DNA of 58,572 nucleotides from Pararobbsia silviterrae (GTDB lineage: Bacteria > Pseudomonadota > Gammaproteobacteria > Burkholderiales > Burkholderiaceae): positions 1-58,572 of the forward strand of contig NZ_RBZU01000021.1 in assembly GCF_003628125.1 (NCBI RefSeq). Reading direction: 5' to 3'. Under the pieces are notes generated by a model. It made no database searches and was not told the origin of the DNA. It worked only from the letters and a program-made list of their open reading frames with translations. Shown here one piece after another: positions 10,803 through 19,565 of the stretch. The stretch's first letter is position 1. Each line of letters opens with the position of its first letter. The position numbers and the translations under genes were made by a program.

Positions 10803-12803
10803 TCAGGCCCAGCGATCGTCGCCCTCGTGCGTGGGCGCCGCGTCGCGCAGCCATTGCTCGATGCGGATCAGCTCGCCGAGCGACCAGGCCTGGAACGGCG
10901 CGCCGCGCGGCGTATGCGGCGCATCGCCGTCGGCGATCTCGGACACGTGACCGAGACCCGCGGTCCGCAGATGCGCGCGAAGCGGCGCGAGAAACCGCTC
11001 GCGGGCCTCGACGCGCGTCGCGCCCGTCGAACCGTGCACACGCAGCCACGCATCGACGAACGGCCCCATGAGCCACGGCCAGACCGTCCCCTGGTGATAC
11101 GCGCCGTCGCGCTCGTGCGGCCCGCCTTCGTATCGGCCCCGATAGGCGCGCTCGCGCGGCGATAAGGTGCGCAAGCCCATCGGCGTCAACAGTTCGTCCT
11201 CGACCTGCGCGACGACGCGTTGCGCCTCGTCGCGGCCCAGCACGCCGTACGGGAGGCCGCCGACCGCGAAAATCTGGTTCGGACGGATCTTGCGATCGAG
11301 CTTGCCGGGCGTGTGGTCTTCGTCGACGACGTCGAACAGTCCGCCTTGCACGGGATCGACGAAGCGCTGATGAAACGATGCGTACGCGCGGTGTTCGAGC
11401 GCACGCCATGCATCGGTCCACGCGCCGGCGATCCGCAATGCGTTGATCCAGAGCGCCTGCACTTCGACCGGCTTGCCGATGCGCGGCGTCACGACCCACG
11501 CGTCGACCTTTGCGTCCATCCACGTCAGTTGCACGCCCGATGTGCCCGCGCGAATCAGCCCGTCCGCGTCGGCGCCGATCCGGAAGCGCGTGCCGCGCGC
11601 GTAGCCGTCGAGAATCGCGTCGACCGCGCGCCGCAGCGTCGCGATCGTCGCCGCGCGCGCATGCCGCGTCAGCAGATAGTCGTGCACGGCGATCACGAAC
11701 CAGAGCGACGCGTCGACCGCGTTGTACTCGGGCGCGCCGCCGTCGTCGGGAAACCGGTTCGGCATCATGCCCTCGGACACCGCGCCGGCCCAGCTCACGA
11801 GGATCGCCTCGGCTTCGTCGAGCCGTCCCGTCGCGATCATGAGTCCGCGCATGGCGATAAACGTATCGCGTCCCCAGTCCGTGAACCATGGAAAGCCCGC
11901 GACGAGCGTCTTGCCCGCGGCGCGCCGTACGAGGTAGGCGTCGCTCGCGCGTTCGAGCGGCGCATCGAATGCCTCGCGCCGCGTACGCTCGAGGCGCGCG
12001 AGCGCGTTCGCGTGGGCCAGCGCATCGAGGTCGGCCGGCGCGCCCGCGCGCAGCACGACGACCGCGTCACGCGCATGCAGGTCGAACGTCAGGGTGCCCG
12101 GCGACGCGAGGTCTTCGCTCGCGTCGAGTCCGCGCTCGCGTTCGAAGCGGTAGAGGAAGTTCCGATACCACTCGGGCGCATGCGCGTACGTACCATTGCT
12201 CGCGACCGCGATTTCGGGCAAGCCGTTGTAGGGCCGCCAGCCGATATTGCCGCGGCCGGCCTCCTCGAAATCGAACACCGGGTTCTCGTGATGGAGACTG
12301 TGATAGTCGCGCCCCGACAGCAACAGGCGGACCGACAGCACGATCGGCGCGCGTGGCGTGCGCGATCCGTACATGCCCGCGGCCGGCTCGGCGCCCGCGT
12401 CGTCGTGCGCGGGCACGGCGCGCCAGCGCAGCACGGTTTCGCACGAAGCTTTCGCGACAAACAATTCGAACTCGACGTCGAGCGCGGCGTCGATCGCGTA
12501 GCGCCAGCTCGGCCAGGGCGTGTCGTCGAACCGAACCAGGTGCGCGGTGCCGTCGGGGTAGACGACGTCGGGCAGATAGCGCTGCGTCGACAGCGGGATG
12601 CGCTCGTGCTCGGTTTCGACCCAGACCTCGATGCCCTGGACGAGCGCATAACGGCCCGTGGGCGGCGTCGTCGCGCTCAGCAGCAACGCGTGGTAGCGCC
12701 GCGTGCGCTCCCCGCCGACCGTCCCCGACGCGAATCCGCCCTCGCCGTCGGGCTCAAGCCATTCCGCATCGAAATCGATCGTGTCGGTCATCGTGTCGCT
12801 CAT
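10803..12803 (-). CDS. Amylo-alpha-1,6-glucosidase (GH133 debranching enzyme)
   Basis: This 666-residue protein has an N-terminal glycogen-debranching beta domain (GEGGFASGTVGGERTRRYHALL) followed by an (alpha/alpha)6 barrel with the family blocks GFPWFTDWGRDTFIAMRGL and HQGTVWPWLMGPFVDAW. It would hydrolyse alpha-1,6-linked glucose at glycogen branch points. The chosen start at 12803 gives MSDTMTDTIDFDAEWL; a second ATG at 12791 is equally possible because neither has a strong ribosome site. Longer upstream frames are rejected because the family begins at this block. It is divergent from marR and is followed 78 bp later by the MGH1-like glucosidase, a likely operon partner. Confidence 0.85.
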   Translation of the reverse strand: MSDTMTDTIDFDAEWLEPDGEGGFASGTVGGERTRRYHALLLSATTPPTGRYALVQGIEVWVETEHERIPLSTQRYLPDVVYPDGTAHLVRFDDTPWPSWRYAIDAALDVEFELFVAKASCETVLRWRAVPAHDDAGAEPAAGMYGSRTPRAPIVLSVRLLLSGRDYHSLHHENPVFDFEEAGRGNIGWRPYNGLPEIAVASNGTYAHAPEWYRNFLYRFERERGLDASEDLASPGTLTFDLHARDAVVVLRAGAPADLDALAHANALARLERTRREAFDAPLERASDAYLVRRAAGKTLVAGFPWFTDWGRDTFIAMRGLMIATGRLDEAEAILVSWAGAVSEGMMPNRFPDDGGAPEYNAVDASLWFVIAVHDYLLTRHARAATIATLRRAVDAILDGYARGTRFRIGADADGLIRAGTSGVQLTWMDAKVDAWVVTPRIGKPVEVQALWINALRIAGAWTDAWRALEHRAYASFHQRFVDPVQGGLFDVVDEDHTPGKLDRKIRPNQIFAVGGLPYGVLGRDEAQRVVAQVEDELLTPMGLRTLSPRERAYRGRYEGGPHERDGAYHQGTVWPWLMGPFVDAWLRVHGSTGATRVEARERFLAPLRAHLRTAGLGHVSEIADGDAPHTPRGAPFQAWSLGELIRIEQWLRDAAPTHEGDDRWA

Positions 12804-13035
12804 CGAGGGGCTCGCACGTGAGGCGGGCCGCGCGCGGCCTCCGCCGATGCGTGATCTTACGCCGCACCCCGGCTCGACGCGCCGTTCGCCTATCGCACAG
12901 ATGCAATGCCGCGATGCCGCACTGCGACGATGCCGGGCTGTGAAATGCCGCGCGGTTGCGCATAATCGTCGACAGCCCGCGCGCCGCATCGATCGGACAA
13001 GCCGACCCTTCGAGCCCCGATTCAAATTCAATAGC

Positions 13036-13064
13036 TTGCTACCGAATTAATTAACATCTAAAAT
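13036..13064 (+). promoter_or_regulatory. marR promoter, possibly leaderless
   Basis: TTGCTA at 13036-13041 and TAAAAT at 13059-13064 are spaced by 17 nt. Transcription would start about 7 nt later, at or beside the A of the marR start codon at 13071, and no Shine-Dalgarno precedes that codon. The surrounding AT-rich stretch (GAATTAATTAAC) could hold the MarR operator. Confidence 0.55.
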
Positions 13065-13070
13065 GCCGCG

Positions 13071-13526
13071 ATGCCAAATATCCATGACCTCAGACGATCC
13101 GTGACGGGCGGCCTCGTGCGCGTTTCGCGCCAGTGGCGGCGCGCGTCGGATCATGTGATTTCGGGTTACGGCGTCTCCGAAGCCTGTGCGACGCCGCTGC
13201 TGATGATCGGTCGGCTCGGCGAGGGCGTGCGTCAGGGCACGCTGGCCGAATACGTCGGCATCGAGGGACCGTCGCTCGTGCGGCTGCTCGACCAGCTTTG
13301 CGGCGCGAACCTCGCGCGGCGCGAAGAAGACCCGGCCGACGGTCGCGCGAAAACGATCTGGCTGACCGATGCGGGCCGTGCCGTCTGCGCGCAGATCGAA
13401 GACGCCCTCGTGCAGTTGCGTGCCGAGAAGTTCAAGGGCATCAGCGCGGCCGATCTCGCCGCGACGCTGCGCGTATTCAAGGCGATCGAACTCGCCGCGG
13501 CGTCCGACACGGCCGACGCCCCTTGA
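13071..13526 (+). CDS. MarR-family transcriptional regulator
   Basis: A 151-residue winged helix-turn-helix protein. The recognition part TLAEYVGIEGPSLVRLLDQLC (about 60-80) is followed by the wing ARREEDPADGRAKTIWLTDAG (about 83-103), the classic MarR DPxDxRAKxxxLT block. MarR proteins usually repress an adjacent efflux operon until an aromatic ligand binds. It is the first gene before the FUSC/DUF1656/HlyD/NodT set on the same strand, 46 bp away, and divergent from the debranching enzyme. Its stop codon lies inside the first copy of a 14-bp direct repeat. An alternative ATG at 13063 is in another frame. Confidence 0.88.
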   Translation: MPNIHDLRRSVTGGLVRVSRQWRRASDHVISGYGVSEACATPLLMIGRLGEGVRQGTLAEYVGIEGPSLVRLLDQLCGANLARREEDPADGRAKTIWLTDAGRAVCAQIEDALVQLRAEKFKGISAADLAATLRVFKAIELAAASDTADAP

Positions 13527-13555
13527 TCGACGCCCCTTGAAAGACACCCCTTAAC
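13514..13555 (+). repeat. 14-bp tandem repeat x3 at marR 3' end
   Basis: Copies CGACGCCCCTTGAT (13514-13527), CGACGCCCCTTGAA (13528-13541) and AGACACCCCTTAAC (13542-13555). The marR stop codon is in the first copy, so the repeat has duplicated the end of the gene into the spacer before the FUSC gene. Confidence 0.85.
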
Positions 13556-13572
13556 CGCACCGCCGCCTTCGT

Positions 13573-15639
13573 ATGCCCCTGCCCTCATCCCGCGACTGGA
13601 TCTTCTCGGTCAAGACGTTCGTCGCGTCGATGCTCGCGCTTTACCTCGCGCTCAAATTCGAATTGCCGCGCCCGTACTGGGCGATGGCGTCGGTCTATAT
13701 CGCGTCGAATCCCTTCGTCGGCGCGACCACGTCCAAGGCCCTCTATCGCGCGCTCGGCACGATGCTCGGCGCGGCGGGCGCCGTCGCGCTCGTGCCGCCG
13801 CTCGTGCAAACGCCGATCCTGTTCAGCGCGGCGATCGCGGTCTGGATGGGCGTCATGCTCTATCTCGCGATCTCGGACCGGACCGCGAAGTCGTACGTCT
13901 TCCTGCTCGCGGGCTATACGCTGCCGCTGATCGCGCTGCCGACCGTCAACAATCCCGCGACCGTGTTCGACGTCGCGCTCGCGCGCTTCGAGGAAATCAC
14001 GCTCGGCGTGGTCTGCGCCTCGCTCGTCAACGCATCGATCCTGCCGAGCAAGCTCGCGCCGGTCCTCGGCGAGCGCACGCTCGCGTGGTTCAGCGATGCC
14101 GCGTTCTACGCGTCCGAAGCGCTCGGCGGCCGCTCGGCCGGCAAGAAACTCGGCGATACGCGCCAACGCATGGCCGCGACGATCAACGCGCTCGAAATGC
14201 TGCTGAGCCAGTTGAGCCACGACGGCACGCGCCCCGATATCGTGCGCAAGGCGCGCGCGCTGCACGGCCGCATGAGTGTGCTGCTGCCGATCATCGGCGC
14301 GCTCGCGGATCCGCTGCGCGTGTTCCGCGCGAGCGGCCTGCCCGCCGAAGCCGCCGTGACGCGCGTCGTCGACGACGCGCTCGCATGGATCGAAGCGACG
14401 CGCCGGCATCCGGGCGAACACGACAGCGCGACGATTGCCGCCGGCGCCGCGCGGCTGCAGGACGCTTTCGCGACGCTCGACCCCGACGCCGACACACTCA
14501 GGACATGGGAAGGCGCGATCGTGTCGAGCGTGCTCTGGCGCTTGCGTCTGCTCGTCGAACTCTGGCAGGACTGCATCACGCTCCAGCACGCGATCTCCGG
14601 CGACCGGCGCGAAACGTGGGAACCCGCGTTCCGCCACTGGCGGCTCGGCGGCACGGAGCCGTTCTTCGACCGCGGCATCATGCTGTTCTCGACGTTGTCC
14701 GCGATCGGCGCGGTCTTCGTCGCGTGCCTGCTCTGGATCTCGACGGGCTGGCAGGACGGCGCGGGCGGCGTGTCGCTCGCGGCCGTCGCGTGCTGTTTCT
14801 TCGCGGCGCTCGACGACCCCGCGCCGTCGGTCTTCAAGTTCTTCACGTCGACCGCGGCGAGCGTCGTGCTCGCGGGCCTCTATATCTTCGTCGTGCTGCC
14901 TCAGGTCCATGATTTCCCGATGCTCGTGATCCTGTTCGCGGTGCCGTTCATCCTGGTCGGCACGCTGATTCCGCAGCCGCACTTCGCGCTTGCGACGATG
15001 CTCGTCGCGGTGAACACCGCGACGTTCATCAGCATTCAAACCGCGTATGACTCGAACTTCGAGATTTTCCTCAACAGCAATCTGTCGGGACTCGTCGGCT
15101 TGCTGTTCGCGTATCTGTGGACGCGCGTGACGCGGCCGTTCGGTTCCGAGCTTGCGGCGCGCCGGATCATCGAGTCGTCGTGGCAGGATCTGATCGACGC
15201 CGCCTCGCCGCACGAGATCGAAGCCCAGCGCAATATGGCCTCGCGCATGTTCGATCGCCTCATGCAATTGCTGCCGCGTCTGGGCACGTCGGACGCGCAC
15301 GATCACCCGTCGATCGACAGCCTGCGCGATCTGCGCATCGGACTCAACACGCTCGATCTGCAATTCGAGCGCGCCAAGGTCCGGCCCGGTCTGCGCGCCG
15401 CGATCGATCTCGTGCTCCGCGAAGTGCGGCTGCACTTCGAGCGCTGTGTCGCGCGCGGCCGCCGGCTCGCCCCGTCGAGCGCGCTGCTCGCCGCCATCGA
15501 CGCGGCGCTCGACGATTCGGTCAACGTGCCGCCCGACGCCGTCCAGCGCGACTCGATGCATGCGCTCGTGTCGATGCGGCTCGCCGCGTTTCCGAACACG
15601 CCGCCCCCTTTTCATTCCACCGGTTCGATACCATCGTGA
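13573..15639 (+). CDS. FUSC-family aromatic acid efflux protein (AaeB-like)
   Basis: A 688-residue inner-membrane protein of the fusaric-acid-resistance/AaeB family. It has two membrane blocks of several helices each (about 13-165 and about 370-510) separated and followed by soluble helical parts. Starting blocks such as FELPRPYWAMASVYIASNPFVG and STGWQDGAGGVSLAAVACCF are typical. Together with the DUF1656, HlyD and NodT genes that follow it would form an export pump for hydroxybenzoates or other weak aromatic acids, driven by the proton gradient. The DUF1656 gene starts 34 bp downstream. Regulation by the upstream MarR protein is inferred from gene order. Confidence 0.88.
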   Translation: MPLPSSRDWIFSVKTFVASMLALYLALKFELPRPYWAMASVYIASNPFVGATTSKALYRALGTMLGAAGAVALVPPLVQTPILFSAAIAVWMGVMLYLAISDRTAKSYVFLLAGYTLPLIALPTVNNPATVFDVALARFEEITLGVVCASLVNASILPSKLAPVLGERTLAWFSDAAFYASEALGGRSAGKKLGDTRQRMAATINALEMLLSQLSHDGTRPDIVRKARALHGRMSVLLPIIGALADPLRVFRASGLPAEAAVTRVVDDALAWIEATRRHPGEHDSATIAAGAARLQDAFATLDPDADTLRTWEGAIVSSVLWRLRLLVELWQDCITLQHAISGDRRETWEPAFRHWRLGGTEPFFDRGIMLFSTLSAIGAVFVACLLWISTGWQDGAGGVSLAAVACCFFAALDDPAPSVFKFFTSTAASVVLAGLYIFVVLPQVHDFPMLVILFAVPFILVGTLIPQPHFALATMLVAVNTATFISIQTAYDSNFEIFLNSNLSGLVGLLFAYLWTRVTRPFGSELAARRIIESSWQDLIDAASPHEIEAQRNMASRMFDRLMQLLPRLGTSDAHDHPSIDSLRDLRIGLNTLDLQFERAKVRPGLRAAIDLVLREVRLHFERCVARGRRLAPSSALLAAIDAALDDSVNVPPDAVQRDSMHALVSMRLAAFPNTPPPFHSTGSIPS

Positions 15640-15673
15640 TCACCACGCCCTTGACCCGCACCGGAGGTAACCG

Positions 15674-15874
15674 ATGATCGGCGAAGTCGATATTCTCGGT
15701 GTCTTTATCCCGGCCCTGCTCTGGCTGATGCTGATCGCGTACGCGATCAACCTCGCGATTCGAAAGGTCCTTTCGCATACGCGTTTCTATGAATATGTCT
15801 GGCACCGCTCGATTTTCGATCTTGGGCTGTACGTGATCATTCTGGGCGTTGTCGTGTCGCTGACGCGTCGTTGA
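15674..15874 (+). CDS. DUF1656 small membrane protein (AaeX-like)
   Basis: A 66-residue protein with two hydrophobic helices (about 5-28 and 44-63), preceded by a strong GGAGG ribosome site. It begins MIGEVDILGVFIPALLWLM, the usual DUF1656 signature. Such proteins occur between the FUSC and HlyD genes of aromatic acid efflux operons, as AaeX does beside AaeAB, and are thought to be accessory membrane subunits of unknown role. The spacing to both neighbours (34 and 16 bp) fits one operon. Confidence 0.88.
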   Translation: MIGEVDILGVFIPALLWLMLIAYAINLAIRKVLSHTRFYEYVWHRSIFDLGLYVIILGVVVSLTRR

Positions 15875-15890
15875 TGAACTGGCAAATAAC

Positions 15891-16910
15891 GTGAAAAAAC
15901 CTTTCCTTTCCGTCGCATTGATCGCACGGGTCGTCTTTACCCTCATCGTCGTCGCGATCGCCGCCTTCGTGCTCTGGCGGCTCGTCGGCTATTACATGTT
16001 CGCGCCATGGACGCGCGACGGCCGCGTCGGCAGCCACGTCATCGAAGTCGCGCCCGATGTGTCGGGTCTGATCGTCGACGTGCGCGTCGCGGACAACCAG
16101 GCCGTCGCGAAGGGCCAGGTGCTGTTCGTCATCGACAGCGCGCGTTTCGAACTCGCGCGGAACCAGGCGCAGGCGACGATCGCGCAACGCAAGGCGACGC
16201 TCGACGAAGCGCGTCGCGAATATGCGCGCAATCGCGGGCTGGGCGACCTCGTCGCGCGCGAAGTGCTCGAAGAAAGCCAGACGCGCGTCGATACGGCCGC
16301 GGCGGCGCTGCAGGACGCCCAGGTCGCACTCGGCGTCGCGCAGCTCAATCTCGAACGCGCGACGATCAAGAGCCCCGTCGACGGCTATCTGAGCGACCGC
16401 GCGCCGCGCGTCGGCGAATTCGCGGCGGCCGGCCGGCCGGTGCTCGCCGTCGTCGACGCCAATGCGTTCCACGTCGACGGCTACTTCGAGGAAACGAAGC
16501 TGCGCGGCATTCACGTCGGCCAGAAGGTGCTGATCAACGTCATGGGCGAGGACAAGCCGCTGCGCGGACACGTGCAGAGCATCGTCGCCGCGATCGAGGA
16601 CCGCGACCGTGCGTCGAGCAGCAATCTGCTGCCGAACGTGAACCCCGCGTTCAGTTGGGTGCGTCTCGCTCAGCGGATTCCCGTGCGCGTGATGCTCGAC
16701 GAAGTGCCGCCCGATTTCCGTCTGATCGCGGGACGCACCGCGACGGTCTCGATCGAAACGCCGCCGCCGACGCTGGGCTTGCATGCCCGGCAACCGGCGT
16801 CGGGCGCGTCAGGCGTGCCGGATGCGTCAAGCGCGTCGGCCCCGGCCGCGACATCGGATACGTCGGCCTCGACGCCGGCCGCCCAGCCTGCGAGTGGATC
16901 CACGAAATGA
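15891..16910 (+). CDS. HlyD-family membrane fusion protein (AaeA-like)
   Basis: A 339-residue periplasmic adaptor with one N-terminal membrane helix (about 7-29), split lipoyl-like halves (VIEVAPDVSGLIVDVRVADNQAVAKGQVLFVID and ATIKSPVDGYLSDRAPRVGEF), a coiled-coil hairpin between them, and a beta-barrel part (FHVDGYFEETKLRGIHVGQ). It would link the FUSC pump to the outer-membrane channel. The start is GTG at 15891, 16 bp after the DUF1656 stop, without a strong ribosome site, so translation is probably coupled. The last 45 residues are an Ala/Ser/Pro-rich tail. Its stop overlaps the next start in ATGA. Confidence 0.9.
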   Translation: MKKPFLSVALIARVVFTLIVVAIAAFVLWRLVGYYMFAPWTRDGRVGSHVIEVAPDVSGLIVDVRVADNQAVAKGQVLFVIDSARFELARNQAQATIAQRKATLDEARREYARNRGLGDLVAREVLEESQTRVDTAAAALQDAQVALGVAQLNLERATIKSPVDGYLSDRAPRVGEFAAAGRPVLAVVDANAFHVDGYFEETKLRGIHVGQKVLINVMGEDKPLRGHVQSIVAAIEDRDRASSSNLLPNVNPAFSWVRLAQRIPVRVMLDEVPPDFRLIAGRTATVSIETPPPTLGLHARQPASGASGVPDASSASAPAATSDTSASTPAAQPASGSTK

Positions 16911-18385
16911 ACGCCGTACTCCGCCATACCGCCGTCGGCGCGCTGCTGCTCTGCGCGGCGGCGTGCACGCTCGGGCCGAACTATGAAGTCCCCAAGGATG
17001 CCGCCGTGCGGAACCCGGCCGCCGCGGGATCGTTGACGACCGCAAGCGGCAAGGAAGTCAGCGATGCCGACGTGCCGTCCGACTGGTGGCATCTGTACGA
17101 CGACCCGGCGCTCAATCAGCTCGTCGAGGACGCGCTGCGTTCGAACACGAATCTGCGCGTGGCCGCCGCAAACATCGCGCGCGCGAGTTTCGCGACCGAA
17201 GCCGCCGAGCAGGCCGGCGGCTTCTCGGGCAAGACCGACGCGGCGGTGCTGCGCGCGCAGGAATCCGGCGAAGCCTATCTGCTGACCGAGAAGGTGCCGG
17301 TCGTCAACGAAGGCGATTTCGGCATCGCGGTGTCGTATCAGCTCGATCTGTTCGGCCAGATCCGCCGCGGCGTCGAAGCCTCGGCCGCCGATCAGCAAGC
17401 CGCGCAAGCCGCGGCCGACGTCGCGCGCATCACCGTCGTGGCCGACGTCGTGCGGTCCTATGTCGAAAACTGCGCGGCCGGCGATGAACTCAACGTCGCG
17501 CAGCACTCGCTCGATCTCCAGAATCAGAGCCTCGCGCTGACCAAGCGGCTGCGCGATGCAGGCCGTGCCAACGAACCCGAAGTCACGCGCTCGCAGACGC
17601 AGACCGCCACGTTGAGCGCGGATATCCCGCGCTTCACGGCGCGCAAGCGTGTCGCGCTCTACCGGCTCGCGATGCTGACCGGACGCGCGCCGAACGAATT
17701 GCCGCCCGAGATCGGCACCTGCGACAAGCTGCCGCGCCTCAGGCAGGCGATCCCGGTCGGCGACGGCGCCGCGCTGCTGCGCCGCCGTCCCGACATCCGC
17801 GAATCGGAACGCAAGCTCGCCGCGGCAACCGCGCGGATCGGCGTCGCCACGGCCTCGCTCTATCCGAACATCAGCATCGGCGCGTCGGCCGGCTTCACGG
17901 GCGTGCTCGAGGACATTCCGCAAAGCGCGACCGCGCGCTGGAACTTCGGTCCCTTGATCTCGTGGAATTTCCCGATCAACGGGCAACGCGAACGCGTGCA
18001 TGAAGCGGAAGCCTCGGCATCGGGCGCGCTCGCCTCGTTCGACGGCGTTGTGCTCAATGCGCTGCGCGAAACCGAAAGCGAGCTCGCGACGTATTCGAGC
18101 GATCTCGCGCGCGAGGACGCGCTCAAGACCGCGCGCGCATCGGCGTCGAAGACGGCCGATCAGACGCATCGGCTCTATCTGGCCGGCCGTCAATCGTCGC
18201 TGGCCGATCTCGATGCGATGCGCACGCTTGCGTCGGTCGATGGTCAAGTCGCCGGGGCCGAAGCCGCCGTCTCGATCGACCAGGTCGATCTGTTCCTCGC
18301 GCTCGGCGGCGGATGGGAACAGACCCCGCCCGCGACGGCGAGCAGCGAAGCGCCGCCGCAGCCGGCCTCGGCACCGGCGCCTTGA
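16907..18385 (+). CDS. NodT-family outer-membrane efflux lipoprotein
   Basis: A 492-residue TolC-like channel of the NodT family. A lipoprotein signal peptide ends at the lipobox LCAAAC near residue 20, followed by TLGPNYEVP, the standard start of this family. Two outer-membrane efflux repeats follow; DWWHLYDDPALNQLVEDAL and RRPDIRESERKLAAATARIGVATASLYPNIS are clear family blocks. The start overlaps the adaptor stop (ATGA at 16907-16910), which indicates translational coupling. It completes the tripartite pump. The gene ends before a degenerate 11-bp repeat array and converges with eutC. Confidence 0.92.
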   Translation: MNAVLRHTAVGALLLCAAACTLGPNYEVPKDAAVRNPAAAGSLTTASGKEVSDADVPSDWWHLYDDPALNQLVEDALRSNTNLRVAAANIARASFATEAAEQAGGFSGKTDAAVLRAQESGEAYLLTEKVPVVNEGDFGIAVSYQLDLFGQIRRGVEASAADQQAAQAAADVARITVVADVVRSYVENCAAGDELNVAQHSLDLQNQSLALTKRLRDAGRANEPEVTRSQTQTATLSADIPRFTARKRVALYRLAMLTGRAPNELPPEIGTCDKLPRLRQAIPVGDGAALLRRRPDIRESERKLAAATARIGVATASLYPNISIGASAGFTGVLEDIPQSATARWNFGPLISWNFPINGQRERVHEAEASASGALASFDGVVLNALRETESELATYSSDLAREDALKTARASASKTADQTHRLYLAGRQSSLADLDAMRTLASVDGQVAGAEAAVSIDQVDLFLALGGGWEQTPPATASSEAPPQPASAPAP

Positions 18386-18422
18386 TCGGGACGCCGGGCG
18401 TCGCGCGGACCGTTATCGCGGC

Positions 18423-18521
18423 GTTAGGCGATCATCAAGCGACCATGAAATGATCACTAAGCGACCGTTAAGTGACCGTTAAGCGGCTGACAAGCCACTC
18501 ATAGGCCACTCATAAGCGCCC
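18423..18521. repeat. Degenerate 11-bp tandem repeat, about 9 copies
   Basis: Nine successive 11-mers from 18423 follow the pattern NNTAAGCGACC, for example GTTAGGCGATC, ATCAAGCGACC, ACTAAGCGACC, GTTAAGTGACC and GTTAAGCGGCT. The later copies (CATAGGCCACT, CATAAGCGCCC) are more diverged. The array fills most of the spacer between the convergent NodT-type gene and eutC. It keeps no reading frame. Confidence 0.75.
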
Positions 18522-18567
18522 GGCACCCGATCGATACGGCCGCGTCATCGAATTCGAATCGTCGATT

Positions 18568-19365
18568 TCAGCCGCCGATCGTCGGGTTCGACGCGCTCTC
18601 GTCTTTGAGCGCGAGACCGGTCGCGCCGAGCGCACGCGCACGGCCGAGCAGGAACGCGAGTTTGCGCGCGGCGCTTGGATAATCGAGCCCTTCGGGCCGC
18701 ACATTCGAAATGCAGTTGCGCTCGGCGTCCGTACGGCCGACGCGCGGCGCCCACGTGAGATAGAGGCCGAGACTGTCGGGCGAGCTCAAACCCGGCCGCT
18801 CGCCGATCAGCATGACCACGACGTCGGCGCCGAGCCGCTCCCCGATGCCGTCGCCGAGCGCGACCCGCGATTGCGTCGCGATCACGATCGGGCCCACATG
18901 CCAGTCGCGAAGCTGCGGCAGCACCTCGCCGAGCAACGGCAACGCATGACGCTGGGGCGCGAACGCGGACAAGCCGTCGGCGATCACGAAGACGATCGAG
19001 GGCGCGGCGACTCCGCCGCCGCCCGAGGCGACGGCGGCTTCCGCCGCGTGGCGGCGATACGTATCGAGCGTCGTGCCGCTGGCCGCATCGAGGCGTCGGC
19101 CGAGGTCAGGCCGCAATAGATATTGCGCGCGGTCGCGGGCTTCGCTCTTCACGGCAAGCGAACGCAGTCCGACGGCCGACAGCGCCGCATCGAGCGCCGC
19201 GACATCGAGCGGCTCGTGCACGGCGTCGCGCGCACGCGCATGCGCCAGCCCGAACTCGAGCACGGCGTCCGTCGGCAGACTGTCTCCGGCGCGTCCGAGC
19301 GCAATGCGCGCGCGCGTAAACGTCCGGAGTTCGCGCCATGGATTGGCGATCACGTCTTGGGTCAT
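18568..19365 (-). CDS. eutC: Ethanolamine ammonia-lyase small subunit
   Basis: A 265-residue EutC, which with EutB forms the adenosylcobalamin-dependent enzyme converting ethanolamine to acetaldehyde and ammonia. Family blocks are NPWRELRTFTRARIALGRAG near the N-terminus, DYLLRPDLGRRL-type sequence (here QYLLRPDLGRRLD), IVFVIADGLSAFAPQRHA, VVMLIGERPGLSSPDSLGLYLTW and NCISNVRPEGLDYPSAA. The start at 19365 is preceded by GAGGGGG. It lies 200 bp downstream of eutB on the same strand, and that spacer is largely a 13-bp degenerate repeat. No microcompartment genes are present, which is the simple beta-proteobacterial arrangement. Confidence 0.93.
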   Translation of the reverse strand: MTQDVIANPWRELRTFTRARIALGRAGDSLPTDAVLEFGLAHARARDAVHEPLDVAALDAALSAVGLRSLAVKSEARDRAQYLLRPDLGRRLDAASGTTLDTYRRHAAEAAVASGGGGVAAPSIVFVIADGLSAFAPQRHALPLLGEVLPQLRDWHVGPIVIATQSRVALGDGIGERLGADVVVMLIGERPGLSSPDSLGLYLTWAPRVGRTDAERNCISNVRPEGLDYPSAARKLAFLLGRARALGATGLALKDESASNPTIGG

Positions 19366-19458
19366 CGCACCCCCTCGTCGATTGCCGCACGCCCCATGCC
19401 TCGTCGAACCCGTCGCACGGTGCGTCTCGCGGCGCTGGATCGCCACCCTCAATTGCGT

Positions 19459-19549
19459 GCCTTATTGCGGCCTTTTGTTGAAGCTCTTCATTGAAGCCCG
19501 TTGTTGAAGCACCTTCTGGAAGCGCTTTATTCAAGCCCTTTATCGCGGG
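19459..19549. repeat. Degenerate 13-bp tandem repeat in eutB-eutC spacer
   Basis: Seven 13-mers in register run across the spacer; five (19472-19536) are clear: CTTTTGTTGAAGC, TCTTCATTGAAGC, CCGTTGTTGAAGC, ACCTTCTGGAAGC and GCTTTATTCAAGC. The flanking units (GCCTTATTGCGGC and CCTTTATCGCGGG) are weaker. The consensus is NNNTTNTTGAAGC. The array separates eutB from eutC, so it lies in the operon mRNA. Confidence 0.8.
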
Positions 19550-19565
19550 CCCGTCCGTGCGCCTC

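Noticed and set aside
13585-15615. A 676-codon minus-strand frame opposite the FUSC gene
   Set aside because: The plus-strand protein has clear membrane helices and family blocks; the antisense product is very rich in Arg and Glu and matches nothing.
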